Origin: Nocardioides sp. REDSEA-S33_B3
Lineage (GTDB): Bacteria; Actinomycetota; Actinomycetes; Propionibacteriales; Nocardioidaceae
Direction: 5' to 3'
NCBI GenBank assembly: GCA_001627335.1
Contig: LUPK01000014.1
Location: forward strand, 27,189-91,188
DNA length: 64,000 bases
This document shows, in pieces, positions 43,842 to 52,015 of this stretch. Within the stretch, counting starts at the first letter, position 1. The number at the start of each line of letters is the position of its first letter. The notes beneath the pieces were generated by a model. That model worked only from the letters and a program-made list of their open reading frames with translations. It had not been told where the DNA came from and ran no database searches. The position numbers were made by a program, and so were the translations under genes.

Positions 43842-44398
43842 GCCTGCACGCCGACGCGCTGGCGGTCCTCACCGACTGGCACGCCCCCACCCCTGCCCAG
43901 GAGGCGCTGCGGGTCCGCTACGTCGAGCACCTGCGGGCCCAGCCCGAGGGCACGTGGCGCCACTGCTTCCCCGACCACCTCACCGCCGGGACCCTCGTGG
44001 TCGACGCGACCGCCGACCACGTGCTGCTCAACCTGCACCGCAAGGCGCGTCGGTGGTTCGCCTTCGGTGGTCACTGCGAGCCCGGTGACACCTCCCTGGC
44101 CGGCGTCGCCCACCGCGAGGCCCTGGAGGAGTCCGGCCTCGCCTCCCTCGACTTCGACCCGGTGCCGGCGCACCTCGACGAGCACGCGGTGGCCTTCTGC
44201 GACCCGCGCGGGGAGGTGCACCACCTCGACGTCCGCTTCGTCGCCCGGGCGCCGGACGCCGCCGAGCCCAGCACCAGCGAGGAGTCGCTGGACGTGCGCT
44301 GGTGGCCGGTCGACGGGCTGCCGGACGGCCTGGAGGCCGAGATGCACGACCTGATCGCGATCGCGCGGGCCCGCACCCTCGGTCGACCGCTGCGCTGA
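43838..44398 (+). CDS. Nudix hydrolase
   Basis: Protein of 186 residues with a Nudix box GHCEPGDTSLAGVAHREALEESGL, one residue longer than the standard spacing and with Asp at the first Glu position; the metal-binding REALEES core is intact. It should hydrolyse a nucleoside diphosphate-linked substrate not identifiable from sequence. GTG start overlaps the previous stop. Relatives next to Rv3195-like genes are common. Confidence 0.85.
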   Translation: MSLHADALAVLTDWHAPTPAQEALRVRYVEHLRAQPEGTWRHCFPDHLTAGTLVVDATADHVLLNLHRKARRWFAFGGHCEPGDTSLAGVAHREALEESGLASLDFDPVPAHLDEHAVAFCDPRGEVHHLDVRFVARAPDAAEPSTSEESLDVRWWPVDGLPDGLEAEMHDLIAIARARTLGRPLR

Positions 44399-44407
44399 GT
44401 CCGCCGC

Positions 44408-44929
44408 TCAGTCGATCGACTCCCCCGGCGGGTCGTCCAGCTCCGCGGCCGCGGACCAGCCCAGCAGGTAGCCCTTGGCCTTCTCGGCCTGCGGGTAGCG
44501 GTCCACCCACGCCCAGAACCCGTCATTGTGGTGCGGCTCGATCAGGTGCGCCAGCTCGTGGACCAGGACGTAGTCAGTGACCCACGTCGGCATCCCCTGC
44601 AGCCGCGCCGAGAGCCGGATCGTCCGGTCACCCGGCGTGCACGAGCCCCACCGGGCCGACTGGTTGTCGACCCAGCGCACCGACTCGGGGACGGCGATGC
44701 CACCGAAGTAGCGGTCCGAGAGCGACACCGCGCGCTCGAGCAGCTCCTCGTCGCTGGGGTTGCGCCTGGCCTCGGCGCGTTCGACGCGGGCGACCATCGT
44801 CTCGACCCACTCGGCCTCCTCGGCCCGGGTCAGGGTCGCCGGGACGAGCACGACGATGCGGTCGCCGTCGCGGTAGGCGGAGACGGTACGACGGCGGCGC
44901 TTGGACCTGCGCACCTCGACCGCCGCCAT
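44408..44929 (-). CDS. YgjP-like M48-type metallopeptidase
   Basis: Protein of 173 residues with SARWGSCTPGDRTIRLSARLQGMPTWVTDYVLVHELAHLIEPHHNDGFW. The HELAH zinc motif with a later His (HHNDGFW) is the YgjP/SprT-like pattern. A cytosolic peptidase is likely, substrate unknown. It faces the Nudix gene and is transcribed in the same direction as the PHP gene upstream. Confidence 0.88.
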   Translation of the reverse strand: MAAVEVRRSKRRRRTVSAYRDGDRIVVLVPATLTRAEEAEWVETMVARVERAEARRNPSDEELLERAVSLSDRYFGGIAVPESVRWVDNQSARWGSCTPGDRTIRLSARLQGMPTWVTDYVLVHELAHLIEPHHNDGFWAWVDRYPQAEKAKGYLLGWSAAAELDDPPGESID

Positions 44930-44938
44930 GCTCGGACC

Positions 44939-45994
44939 CTAGCCTGCCTCGACGGGACGACCGGCCCATTCGAGCAGCCGGTCCTTCGGCCAGGTCGTCA
45001 CGATCCGGTCGGGGTCGATGCCCGCGGCCTCGGCCCGCTCCGCGCCGTACGCCAGGAAGTCCAGCTGACCGGGCGCGTGGGCGTCGGTGTCGATGGCGAA
45101 CAGGCAGCCGATGTCGCGCGCCAGCTCCAGCAGCCGCGTCGGCGGGTCGCGGCGCTCGGGCCGGGAGTTGATCTCCACCGCGGTGCCCGTCTCCGCGCAG
45201 GCCTCGAAGACCGCCCGCGCGTCGAACTCCGACTCCGGTCGCTTCCCGCGCCCGCCCGTGACCAGCCGGCCGGTGCAGTGCCCCAGCACGTCCACCAGCG
45301 GGTTCTGCACCGCGGCGACCATCCGCCGCGTCATCGCCGGGGCGTCCATCCGCAGCTTGGAGTGCACGCTGGCCACCCGCACGTCGAGCCGCTGCAGCAT
45401 CTCCTCGGTCTGGTCCAGCGAGCCGTCGTCCAGGATGTCGACCTCGATGCCCTTGAGGAGGGTGAAGCCGGAGCCGTCGAGCTGACCGTTGACCGCGTCG
45501 ACCACGTCGAGCTGGCGGGCCAGCCGCTCGGCGGAGAGCCCGCGGGCCACCTTCAGCCGTGGCGAGTGGTCGGTGAGCACTTGGTACTCCCGGCTCAGCT
45601 CCAGCGCGGTGAACGCCATCTCCTCGATCGGCGAACCACCGTCGGACCAGTCGGAGTGGGAGTGCAGGTCGCCGCGCAGCTGGCCGAGCAGGTCGTGGCC
45701 GCCGGCGGTCAGGTCTCCCCCGTGCTCGGCCTCGAGCCGGGACAGCCTCTCGGGCATCCGGCCGCGGACCGCGTCGGACACCACGGCGGCCGAGCTCGCA
45801 CCCACGCCCGGGATCGAGGAGAGCGTCCCCTGCTCGACGTGGGCAGCCACGTCGTCGGGGTCCAGCGGCAGCAGCGCCGCGGCGGCCCCACGGAACGCCT
45901 TGACCTTGTAGGTGTCCTCGCGACCGCGCTCGAGCAGGAAGGCGATGCGGCGCAGCGCCGCGATCGGCCCGTCGTCGTACGCCGGTGAGGTCAT
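44939..45994 (-). CDS. PHP-domain phosphoesterase with helix-hairpin-helix (PolX-like)
   Basis: Protein of 351 residues. The first 90 residues resemble the N-terminal part of DNA polymerase X (LRRIAFLLERGREDTYKVKAF; LSSIPGVGASSAAVVSDAV), and residues about 105-345 are a PHP domain: GDLHSHSDWSDGG, TDHSPRL, GIEVDIL, ASVHSKL, AIDTDAHAPGQL supply metal His and Asp. The polymerase palm is absent. Such proteins may repair DNA ends or act as histidinol-phosphatase-like enzymes. ATG behind AGGAGCGAGAG; a longer frame upstream is unlikely. Confidence 0.87.
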   Translation of the reverse strand: MTSPAYDDGPIAALRRIAFLLERGREDTYKVKAFRGAAAALLPLDPDDVAAHVEQGTLSSIPGVGASSAAVVSDAVRGRMPERLSRLEAEHGGDLTAGGHDLLGQLRGDLHSHSDWSDGGSPIEEMAFTALELSREYQVLTDHSPRLKVARGLSAERLARQLDVVDAVNGQLDGSGFTLLKGIEVDILDDGSLDQTEEMLQRLDVRVASVHSKLRMDAPAMTRRMVAAVQNPLVDVLGHCTGRLVTGGRGKRPESEFDARAVFEACAETGTAVEINSRPERRDPPTRLLELARDIGCLFAIDTDAHAPGQLDFLAYGAERAEAAGIDPDRIVTTWPKDRLLEWAGRPVEAG

Positions 45995-46115
45995 CTCTCG
46001 CTCCTGTCCACCGCTCGTCCCCAGCGTGCCACGGCGTTCTCCACCGCTCCCGGCGACTCTCCACACCGCTGTCCCCACCCTGTCCACAGATCTCTCCACA
46101 GGGTGGGGAGACGGG

Positions 46116-46940
46116 TCAGCGACCCTCGAAGCGCGCCGGTCGGCGCTCGGTCGCGGCGCGGATGCCCTCCTGCAGGTCGGCGGTGGCCAGGGTGACCGGC
46201 TGGGCCAGCCCCTCCCACTGCAGCGCCGCCTCGAAGTCGGCGTGACCGCCGTCCTGCAGGGCCACCTTGGTGAGCCGGCTGGGGATGGGCGCGGTGCCCG
46301 CGATGCCCTCCGCGGTCTCTTGGACGACGTCGACGAAGGTCGCCTCGGGCAGGACCCGCGAGACCAGGCCCAGGTGCACCGCCTCCTCGTCCTGGACCAC
46401 CCGGCCGGTCAGCAGCAGGTCCCGCGCCGCCGCCAGGCCCACGGCCTGCGGCAGCAGGTGGGTGCCGGCCATGCCGGGGTGCATGCCGAGCTTCACGAAC
46501 GGCGCCCCCATCCGCGCCCCCTGCTGGGCGTAGCGGATGTCGCAGGCCAGCGCCAGGCACAGCCCCGCCCCGATGGCCGGGCCGTTGATGGCGGCGATGG
46601 TCGGCACCTCGAGCCGCCGGATCGAGAGCCACGCGCGGTAGAAGGCCATCATCCGCGTCCGCAGCCGGTCGACGCCGGCGTCGGGCTCGCTGGCGATCCA
46701 GGAGGTGTTGCCACCAGAGCAGAAGGCCGTGCCCTCGCCGGTCACGACGACCACGCGGACAGTCGGATCGACCGCCAGCGCGTCGATGGCCGCGACCCAC
46801 GAGGCCGTCATCTCGTCCGACATCGCGTTGCGCATGTCGGGGTTGTCCAGGACCAGCCGGACCACGCCCTCGGCGGGACGCTCCAGACGCAGGTGGGTGA
46901 GCTCGAGGTCGTCGGTCGAGTGGGTCGCGGAGGAGGTCAT
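46116..46940 (-). CDS. Enoyl-CoA hydratase/isomerase family protein
   Basis: Crotonase-fold protein of 274 residues. The oxyanion-hole segments are EGTAFCSGGN and AAINGPAIGAGLCLALACDIRYA; FVKLGMHPGMAGTHLLPQAVG follows, with His where the classical hydratase has its second Glu. This suggests an isomerase or other crotonase rather than standard beta-oxidation hydratase. Substrate unknown. It stands alone on the minus strand. Confidence 0.9.
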   Translation of the reverse strand: MTSSATHSTDDLELTHLRLERPAEGVVRLVLDNPDMRNAMSDEMTASWVAAIDALAVDPTVRVVVVTGEGTAFCSGGNTSWIASEPDAGVDRLRTRMMAFYRAWLSIRRLEVPTIAAINGPAIGAGLCLALACDIRYAQQGARMGAPFVKLGMHPGMAGTHLLPQAVGLAAARDLLLTGRVVQDEEAVHLGLVSRVLPEATFVDVVQETAEGIAGTAPIPSRLTKVALQDGGHADFEAALQWEGLAQPVTLATADLQEGIRAATERRPARFEGR

Positions 46941-47103
46941 GGTCGTCAGTCAACCAGCGGGCCCCGACGGCCTCCCCACCCGACCCGCGACCCGCGGGAT
47001 GGGGTGCCTGTCACGCCTGGGCGTGAGCGTGCCGTAGGGTCGAGTCGGCCCACCGGCAGACGGCGGGCCACCGATGCGAAGACCTAGAGGCAAGGAGGCC
47101 GTC

Positions 47104-47262
47104 ATGGCGGAGACCTGGAGCGGCGAGTTCTACTGCGTGAAGTGCAAGGAGAAGCGCGAGGCCGAGGGCGAGATCAAGGTCAACGACAAGGGCACCCGCA
47201 TGGCGAAGGCCGTGTGCCCGGTCTGCTCGACCAACCTCAACCGGATCCTCGGCAAGGCCTGA
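47104..47262 (+). CDS. DUF5679 zinc-ribbon protein
   Basis: 52 residues: YCVKCKEKREAEGEIKVNDKGTRMAKAVCPVCSTNL, two CxxC pairs that should bind one zinc. This small DUF5679 protein is widespread in actinobacteria, function unknown. ATG chosen for AAGGAGG upstream; an earlier in-frame ATG adds ten unconserved residues. A strong terminator follows. Confidence 0.9.
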   Translation: MAETWSGEFYCVKCKEKREAEGEIKVNDKGTRMAKAVCPVCSTNLNRILGKA

Positions 47263-47283
47263 GCGGCCCCACCGCGGATTCCT

Positions 47284-47326
47284 CACCGGACCGGCACCTG
47301 CCCCTCGGGCGGGTGCCGGTCCGGTG
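47284..47326 (+). terminator. Terminator of the DUF5679 gene
   Basis: CACCGGACCGGCACC (47284-47298) pairs with GGTGCCGGTCCGGTG (47312-47326), 15 base pairs, followed by CTTTCC. Confidence 0.85.
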
Positions 47327-47405
47327 CTTTCCGGGCTCTTCCGGGGTCGACCGCGCCTGTGGAGAACTCCCCGGGGCACCGGCCGGCAGCGGGTAGACCT
47401 GACCC

Positions 47406-48401
47406 ATGCCCCTCGTCCCCGCCCTGCCCCAGCACCCACGGCTGCTCCCCGGGCTCAGCGTCCTGCGCCGCGACGCCGCCCACCTGCAGGTGGGGGTGGG
47501 GTCACGCGCGGTGGTGCTGCCCGACCACCCCGACGTACGCCGGTTGCTGACCCGGCTCGCCGCCGGCGGCCCCGACGCGGCCACTGACCGACCCGCCCCC
47601 GACTCGCCCGCGGGCCGAGCGCTGGCGCGGCTGGCCGGTGCCGAGCTGCTGGTCGACGGCGCCGCCCTGCACACGGCCTCCCCGCGGGCTGAGGTGGACC
47701 CGGTGGCAGAACGCGCGGTCGCCGCGGCGTGGTGCGCCGACCCGCGTTCCGCACCCCGCCGGTGGGCGGCCCGGCGTGACGTCGGCGTGCACCTCGACGT
47801 GCCGACCGGCGACCGGCCGGGGTTGACGCGACTGATCGGCGCCAGCGGCGTACCCCTCGTCGAAGGGGTGCGGGACCGCTCCCCCGACACCCCGGTGCTC
47901 GTCGTGCGCGACCGGGAGCCCCTGCGCGAGGAGCTCGACGTCCTCCAGCGCGACGACGTGCCCCACCTGCTGGTGCGGCCGGCCCTCGACCGGGTGGTGC
48001 TGGGCCCGTTCGTGGCGCCGGGGCGCACCGCCTGCCTGCGCTGCCTCGATGCGCACGCCACCGAGCTGGACCCGCGGTGGCCGCTGCTGGTCGAGCAGCT
48101 GGCCCGCTCCACCGTGGTCTCACCCTGCGACCCGACGCTGTGGCAGGTCGCGACGGGGTGGGCGGTCCACGACCTGGTGCGCTGGCTGGACGGCGAGCAG
48201 CCGAGCACCTGGTCCACGACGATCACCCTGGGACCCGGCCTCACCCCGGAGGTGCGGGTCCACCGCCGCCACCCGCGCTGCGGCTGCGGATGGGCCGAGC
48301 TGGGCGGCCGGCACGACGAGCCTGCCCCGGGTCACCAGAAGTCGGAGTCGAGCTTGCCCTCCATCGAGCGGAGGTTCTCCCGCGAGCAGGTGTCGCAGTA
48401 G
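47406..48401 (+). CDS. TOMM-cyclodehydratase-like / leader-binding domain protein
   Basis: Protein of 331 residues. FVAPGRTACLRCLDAHATELDPRWPLLVEQLA and the closing HRRHPRCGCGW are typical of the E1/ThiF-like leader-binding domain in azole-forming TOMM cyclodehydratases. There is no YcaO or precursor gene near, and relatives (Rv3196-like) sit in this same conserved core block, so a housekeeping role is more likely than peptide antibiotic synthesis. The last 70 bases overlap an antisense small gene, and the true conserved part ends around residue 305. Confidence 0.8.
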   Translation: MPLVPALPQHPRLLPGLSVLRRDAAHLQVGVGSRAVVLPDHPDVRRLLTRLAAGGPDAATDRPAPDSPAGRALARLAGAELLVDGAALHTASPRAEVDPVAERAVAAAWCADPRSAPRRWAARRDVGVHLDVPTGDRPGLTRLIGASGVPLVEGVRDRSPDTPVLVVRDREPLREELDVLQRDDVPHLLVRPALDRVVLGPFVAPGRTACLRCLDAHATELDPRWPLLVEQLARSTVVSPCDPTLWQVATGWAVHDLVRWLDGEQPSTWSTTITLGPGLTPEVRVHRRHPRCGCGWAELGGRHDEPAPGHQKSESSLPSIERRFSREQVSQ

Positions 48402-48493
48402 GTCTGGCGGCGTCCGCGCTCGACCGACGTGCTCCACGTGAGCGTCGCGGCGTCGTCCTCCTCGGTGCGGCCGCAGAAGTCGCAGGTGCGCAT
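48332..48493 (-). CDS. 53-residue zinc-ribbon protein, antisense to the preceding gene's end
   Basis: ATG 48493 to TGA 48332 encodes MRTCDFCGRTEEDDAATLTW, then YCDTCSRENLRSMEGKLDSDFW: a CxxC...CxxC zinc ribbon with a conserved-looking C-terminus. The spacing and composition are typical of a real small actinobacterial protein. It overlaps the 3' end of the TOMM-like gene by 70 bases on the other strand. No function known. Confidence 0.75.
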   Translation of the reverse strand: MRTCDFCGRTEEDDAATLTWSTSVERGRRQTYCDTCSRENLRSMEGKLDSDFW

Positions 48494-48531
48494 GTCCCGA
48501 CCCTACGCAGGAACCTGGGCAGAAATGCCGA

Positions 48532-48573
48532 GGAGCCGGGGTCCGACGGACTCTCCGTCGTGACCCCGGCTCC
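48532..48573. terminator. Terminator hairpin of the whiB7 unit
   Basis: GGAGCCGGGGTC (48532-48543) pairs with GACCCCGGCTCC (48562-48573) with an inner GACGG/CCGTC. It lies 55 bases past the last small gene of the whiB7 group. Confidence 0.7.
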
Positions 48574-48627
48574 CGGGTGACGCCCGCGATCAGGCGTCGG
48601 GTGGTGTGGTGCCTGGCGCAGCGAGGC

Positions 48628-48792
48628 TCACAGAGCCCGGGCGAGGGCCAGCCTCGCCTGCTGAGCAGCCGCCTCGGCCTTGCGGCCGAAACGCTTGGCA
48701 CGGGCCAGCTGGTGGCCCCGTCGCAGCTCGTGCGCCTCTCCCAGGCGCGCGGACATTTGCGCGCGGGCCAGGTTCTCGTGCATAAGATTCAT
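48628..48792 (-). CDS. Small basic helical protein (tandem paralogue 2)
   Basis: 54 residues: LARAQMSARLGEAHELRRGHQLARAKRFGRKAEAAAQQARLALARAL, a single amphipathic basic helix. It is about two-thirds identical to the neighbour at 48855-49019, so the pair arose by duplication. ATG behind GGAG; a second ATG three codons on is possible. Position downstream of whiB7 suggests co-expression. No family function known. Confidence 0.75.
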   Translation of the reverse strand: MNLMHENLARAQMSARLGEAHELRRGHQLARAKRFGRKAEAAAQQARLALARAL

Positions 48793-48854
48793 GGTGGTGC
48801 TCCGGTTCGGGTCGTGGTTCATGGTGGTGATCAGTTCTTCTTCGTGTCGGGCGC

Positions 48855-49019
48855 TCAGAGCGCGCGGGCGAGGGCGAGGCGGGCCTGCACGGCGGCGTGC
48901 TCGGCGCGCCGGCTGAAGCGGTGGGCGCGAGCGAGCTCGTGGCCCTGGCGCCGACGCTGTGCCTCTCCCAGGCGGGCGCTGATCTGCGCGCGAGCCAGGG
49001 ACTCGGTCTGGTGGGACAT
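48855..49019 (-). CDS. Small basic helical protein (tandem paralogue 1)
   Basis: 54 residues: MSHQTESLARAQISARLGEA, then RAHRFSRRAEHAAVQARLALARAL. Same fold and length as its paralogue; the block LARAQxSARLGEA and the last 13 residues are identical. ATG behind GGAAGAAG. It follows whiB7 by 83 bases. The basic helix could bind nucleic acid or ribosomes; that is conjecture. Confidence 0.75.
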   Translation of the reverse strand: MSHQTESLARAQISARLGEAQRRRQGHELARAHRFSRRAEHAAVQARLALARAL

Positions 49020-49101
49020 GGTGGGTCTTCTTCCGGTGGTGGGTGGAGGTGCTGCTGGGGGCGGTGCTGGTGGTGCCGGTGCTGCTGGGTGGTGCCGTGG
49101 C

Positions 49102-49389
49102 TCAGGCGGCCACGGGGTTCTTGCGCGGACGGCCACGGGGGCGCTTGCGCGGGATGACGACGCCTTGGAGGAACAGCTCGCCGCCCCAGACACCCCAGGG
49201 CTCACGACGCTCCAGGGCACCCGAGAGGCACAGGCTGCGCACGGGGCAGTCCACGCACAGGGCCTTGGCCCTCTCGACGTCGGCGGGCGACTCGGCGAAC
49301 CACAGCTCGGGGTTGTTGACCCGGCAGGGCATCGACTCGTCGTCGGTCTTGTCCAGCTCGTCGTGGAGCTCGAGGACGCTGACAGTCAT
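49102..49389 (-). CDS. whiB7: WhiB7-type redox-responsive transcription factor
   Basis: Iron-sulfur transcription factor of 95 residues. Cluster ligands Cys22, Cys45, Cys48 and Cys54, the WGVWGGE turn (65-71) and a C-terminal AT-hook RPRGRPRK (about 83-90) are present; the AT-hook is the mark of WhiB7/WblC, the inducer of intrinsic antibiotic resistance. It binds sigma-A and AT-rich DNA beside the -35 element. Neighbouring uvrD2 matches the M. tuberculosis order. ATG 49389 is preferred; an ATG three codons upstream is only three bases from the AGGAGG. Confidence 0.93.
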   Translation of the reverse strand: MTVSVLELHDELDKTDDESMPCRVNNPELWFAESPADVERAKALCVDCPVRSLCLSGALERREPWGVWGGELFLQGVVIPRKRPRGRPRKNPVAA

Positions 49390-49448
49390 CGGTCTCATTC
49401 ACCTCCTCTCGATGGATCGGTCACGGATGGCGGTCCGGGAAACACGAA

Positions 49449-49479
49449 GGCCGCGGATCCCGGTTCGGGTTCCGCGGCC
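49449..49479 (-). terminator. Attenuator-type terminator in the whiB7 leader
   Basis: GGCCGCGGA (49449-49457) and TCCGCGGCC (49471-49479) with inner CCCG/CGGG form a long stem, between the upstream ORF stop (49506) and the whiB7 start. The transcript continues UUCGUGUUUC. Placement fits the known terminator in whiB7/wblC leaders. Confidence 0.7.
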
Positions 49480-49505
49480 TGGAGAGGTGCCGATGACTGT
49501 TGGTC

Positions 49506-49712
49506 TCAACAGATCGGCGGTCTCCAGGCGGAGTCACCCGGCGCGGGTGCAAAGGCCGCGATGGCGGTCTTGGCGCCGCGATCGCGCACGACGCCGGTGC
49601 CGACGACGACACCGGAGATCGAGCCCTGGACGGAGGTCCAGAGGTGGCCGTACGCGGGCATGGCGAGGCGCGACGGGTTCAGGACCGTCGTCTGGCGCGT
49701 GATGTTCTCCAT
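49506..49712 (-). CDS. Upstream ORF in the whiB7 leader (68 codons)
   Basis: ATG 49712 follows a full AAGGAGGTG and encodes 68 residues (MENITRQTTVLNPSRLAMPA ... ending WRPPIC). It lies within the roughly 400-base whiB7 leader, between the AT-rich promoter and the terminator hairpin. In mycobacteria and Streptomyces, ribosome stalling on such a leader ORF under translation inhibitors lets transcription read into whiB7. A regulatory peptide is therefore the best guess; an independent protein is possible. Confidence 0.68.
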   Translation of the reverse strand: MENITRQTTVLNPSRLAMPAYGHLWTSVQGSISGVVVGTGVVRDRGAKTAIAAFAPAPGDSAWRPPIC

Positions 49713-49788
49713 GGGGGCCACCTCCTTCAGGTGTCTGGCGCCGGTCTTGTCAGGACCGTGGTGCGCGGGTCAACAGGGCGTGAGCAGG

Positions 49789-49818
49789 AAGTTACTGCCT
49801 GCCGCGTGTAAGGGGCAA
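49789..49818 (-). promoter_or_regulatory. Putative WhiB7-autoregulated promoter
   Basis: On the minus strand: TTGCCC (49818-49813), 18 bases, TAACTT (49794-49789). Directly upstream lies an AT-rich run (49819-49852, e.g. AATAAATGG), rare in this genome, as WhiB7 requires next to its -35. Expected transcription start near 49782. Confidence 0.65.
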
Positions 49819-49889
49819 ACCATTTATTGACTATTTCTTGATTTTCTTCTGGCAGCCTCCGGCCACCGGCCCACGAGGGCGTCCGGGAC

Positions 49890-51944
49890 TCACTCGGCGA
49901 GCAGGGAGAGGACCTCGTCGCCGTACTTGTCGAGCTTGGAGCGGCCGATGCCGCTGATGCGCAGCAGCGAGGTCTCGTCGGTGGGACGGACCTCGGCGAT
50001 CATCTGCAGCGTCGCGTCGCTGAAGACCACGAACGCCGGCACCTTCTCATCCTCCGCGCGCGCCTTGCGCCACTCGCGCAGCCGCTCAAAGAGCGCCTCG
50101 TCGTAGGAGGCCGGACAGTCCTCGCAGCGGGCGCGCTTCTTCTCGACGGGCGTCGTGAGCGGGCGACCGCACTCGCGGCAGGTCATGGCGCCGCGACGGC
50201 GGGTCGACGGCTCGGTGGGGCGGGCGGAGTCGGGCAGGACGGGCTCGAGGAAGCGGGACGGCTTGCGGCTGCCCCGGCCCCCGGGGTTGCGGGCGGCCGA
50301 CCAGCTCAACCGCAGCTCGCGGCGCGCTCGGGTGACGCCGACGTAGAGCAGGCGTCGCTCCTCCTCGACCTGCGCGGGGGTCTCGGCGTAGGTGATGGGC
50401 AGCGTGCCGTCCTGCAGGCCGACGCAGAACACCGTGTCCCACTCCAGCCCCTTGGCCGCGTGGAACGTCGCCAGCGTGACTCCGTCGGCGACCGGTGCGT
50501 GCTGCTCGGCCGCGCGGCGGTCGAGGTCGTCGACGAAGGCGTTGAGCGGGTCGTCGTGGCCGGTGCCGTCACCGGCGGCGAACTCCTCGGCCTGGTCGAC
50601 CAGCGCCTGCCAGGACTCCCAGCGGTCCCGCGTCTGCCCGCGCGCGGTGGGCGGCACCGAGGTCCAGCCCATGCCGGCGAGCGTGGAGCGGACGGTCTCG
50701 ACGAGGTCCTCCCCCGGCACGCTGCGGGCGGCGCCGCGGATCCGGGTCACGGCCTCGCGGACCTCGGGACGCTCGAAGAAGCGCCCGGCGCCGCGGACGA
50801 CGTAGGGGATCTTGCGAGCGGTCAGGGCCTCCTCGAATGCCTCGGACTGGGCGTTGATGCGGAACAGCACGGCGATCTCCCCGAGCGGGTGACCGGCCTT
50901 CTCCAGCTCCAGGATGCGCGCGGCGGTGGCCTCGGCCTCGGCGACCTCGTCGGGCTGCGGCGCGAAGTCCACCGGGGAGCCCGCCGGCTGCTGGGAGCGC
51001 AGCGCCACGCCCTGGCTGGGTGTGCCCGCCAGCAGCGTGGAGGCGGTCTGCACGATCTCCGGGGTGGAGCGGTAGTTGCGCACCAGCTCGACCGAGGTCG
51101 TGCCGGCGAACTTGCGGGGGAAGTCGCGCAGGTAGTCGGCGTTGGCACCGGCGAAGGAGTAGATCGTCTGCGCCGGGTCGCCCACGACGCAGATCTCGTC
51201 GCGGCCGCCGAGCCAGAGATCGAGCAGCGCCGACTGCAGCGGCGAGACGTCCTGGAACTCGTCGACGACGAACCACTTGTACTGGCGGCGTACCTGCGCC
51301 GCGACCCGCTCGTCCTCGGCCAGCAGCCCGGCGGTCAGCAGGAGGACGTCCTCCATGTCCATGCGGCCCTCGGCACGCTTGACGTCCTCGTAGGCGCCGA
51401 AGACCCGCCCGACGGTCTCGGCGTCCAGACCGGCCACCTCGCGCCGGCGGGCGGTGGCGATGCGGGCGTAGTCGTCGGGCCCGACGTTGGAGACCTTGGC
51501 CCACTCGACCTCCGAGGCCAGGTCGCGCAGCTGCGCCTGGTCGGCGCGCAGCCGCTGACGCCGGCAGGCGCCGGCGAGCATGCCGAGCTTGGACTCCGTG
51601 AGTGTCGGCAGGTCGCTGCCGTGGACGTGGGGCCAGAAGTAGCGCAGCTGGCGCAGCGCCGCGGAGTGGAACGTGCGGGCCTGGACACCCCCGGCGCCCA
51701 GGATGCGCAGCCGCTGCCGCATCTCGCCCGCCGCGCGGGTCGTGAAGGTCACCGCCAGCACCTCGGTGGGTGCGTAGACCCCGGTCGCGACGCCGTGGGC
51801 GATGCGGTGGGTGATCGCCCGGGTCTTGCCCGTGCCGGCACCGGCGAGCACGCGCACCGGGCCGCGCAGGGCCTCGGCCACGGCCCGCTGCTCGGGGTCG
51901 AGGGCGTCGAGCAGGGAGGCGGCGGGAGCCGTCGGTGGGGTCAA
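49890..51944 (-). CDS. uvrD2: DNA helicase UvrD2 with tetracysteine and HRDC domain
   Basis: Superfamily 1A 3'-5' helicase of 684 residues. Walker A AGAGTGKT (about 35-42), VVDEFQDVSPLQ, GDPAQTIYSFAGA, VELVRNYRST and VTLATFHAAKGLEWDTVF cover the helicase motifs. The C-terminus has a tetracysteine site (CRECG ... CEDC) and an HRDC domain (ending LRISGIGRSKLDKYGDEVLSLL), which distinguishes UvrD2 from UvrD1. Used in DNA repair and replication. Same strand as whiB7 and divergent from mrx1, as in M. tuberculosis. Confidence 0.95.
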   Translation of the reverse strand: MTPPTAPAASLLDALDPEQRAVAEALRGPVRVLAGAGTGKTRAITHRIAHGVATGVYAPTEVLAVTFTTRAAGEMRQRLRILGAGGVQARTFHSAALRQLRYFWPHVHGSDLPTLTESKLGMLAGACRRQRLRADQAQLRDLASEVEWAKVSNVGPDDYARIATARRREVAGLDAETVGRVFGAYEDVKRAEGRMDMEDVLLLTAGLLAEDERVAAQVRRQYKWFVVDEFQDVSPLQSALLDLWLGGRDEICVVGDPAQTIYSFAGANADYLRDFPRKFAGTTSVELVRNYRSTPEIVQTASTLLAGTPSQGVALRSQQPAGSPVDFAPQPDEVAEAEATAARILELEKAGHPLGEIAVLFRINAQSEAFEEALTARKIPYVVRGAGRFFERPEVREAVTRIRGAARSVPGEDLVETVRSTLAGMGWTSVPPTARGQTRDRWESWQALVDQAEEFAAGDGTGHDDPLNAFVDDLDRRAAEQHAPVADGVTLATFHAAKGLEWDTVFCVGLQDGTLPITYAETPAQVEEERRLLYVGVTRARRELRLSWSAARNPGGRGSRKPSRFLEPVLPDSARPTEPSTRRRGAMTCRECGRPLTTPVEKKRARCEDCPASYDEALFERLREWRKARAEDEKVPAFVVFSDATLQMIAEVRPTDETSLLRISGIGRSKLDKYGDEVLSLLAE

Positions 51945-52015
51945 CGCGGGAACATCTCCGGGAGGTCGCTGGTTGGCTGAGGGACCAGCCTAGGACCAGG
52001 AGGGGACAGTCCCTG

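Noticed and set aside
47406..48401. RiPP (azole peptide) biosynthesis cluster
   Set aside because: No YcaO, dehydrogenase or precursor peptide is adjacent, and the gene lies in a conserved core block.
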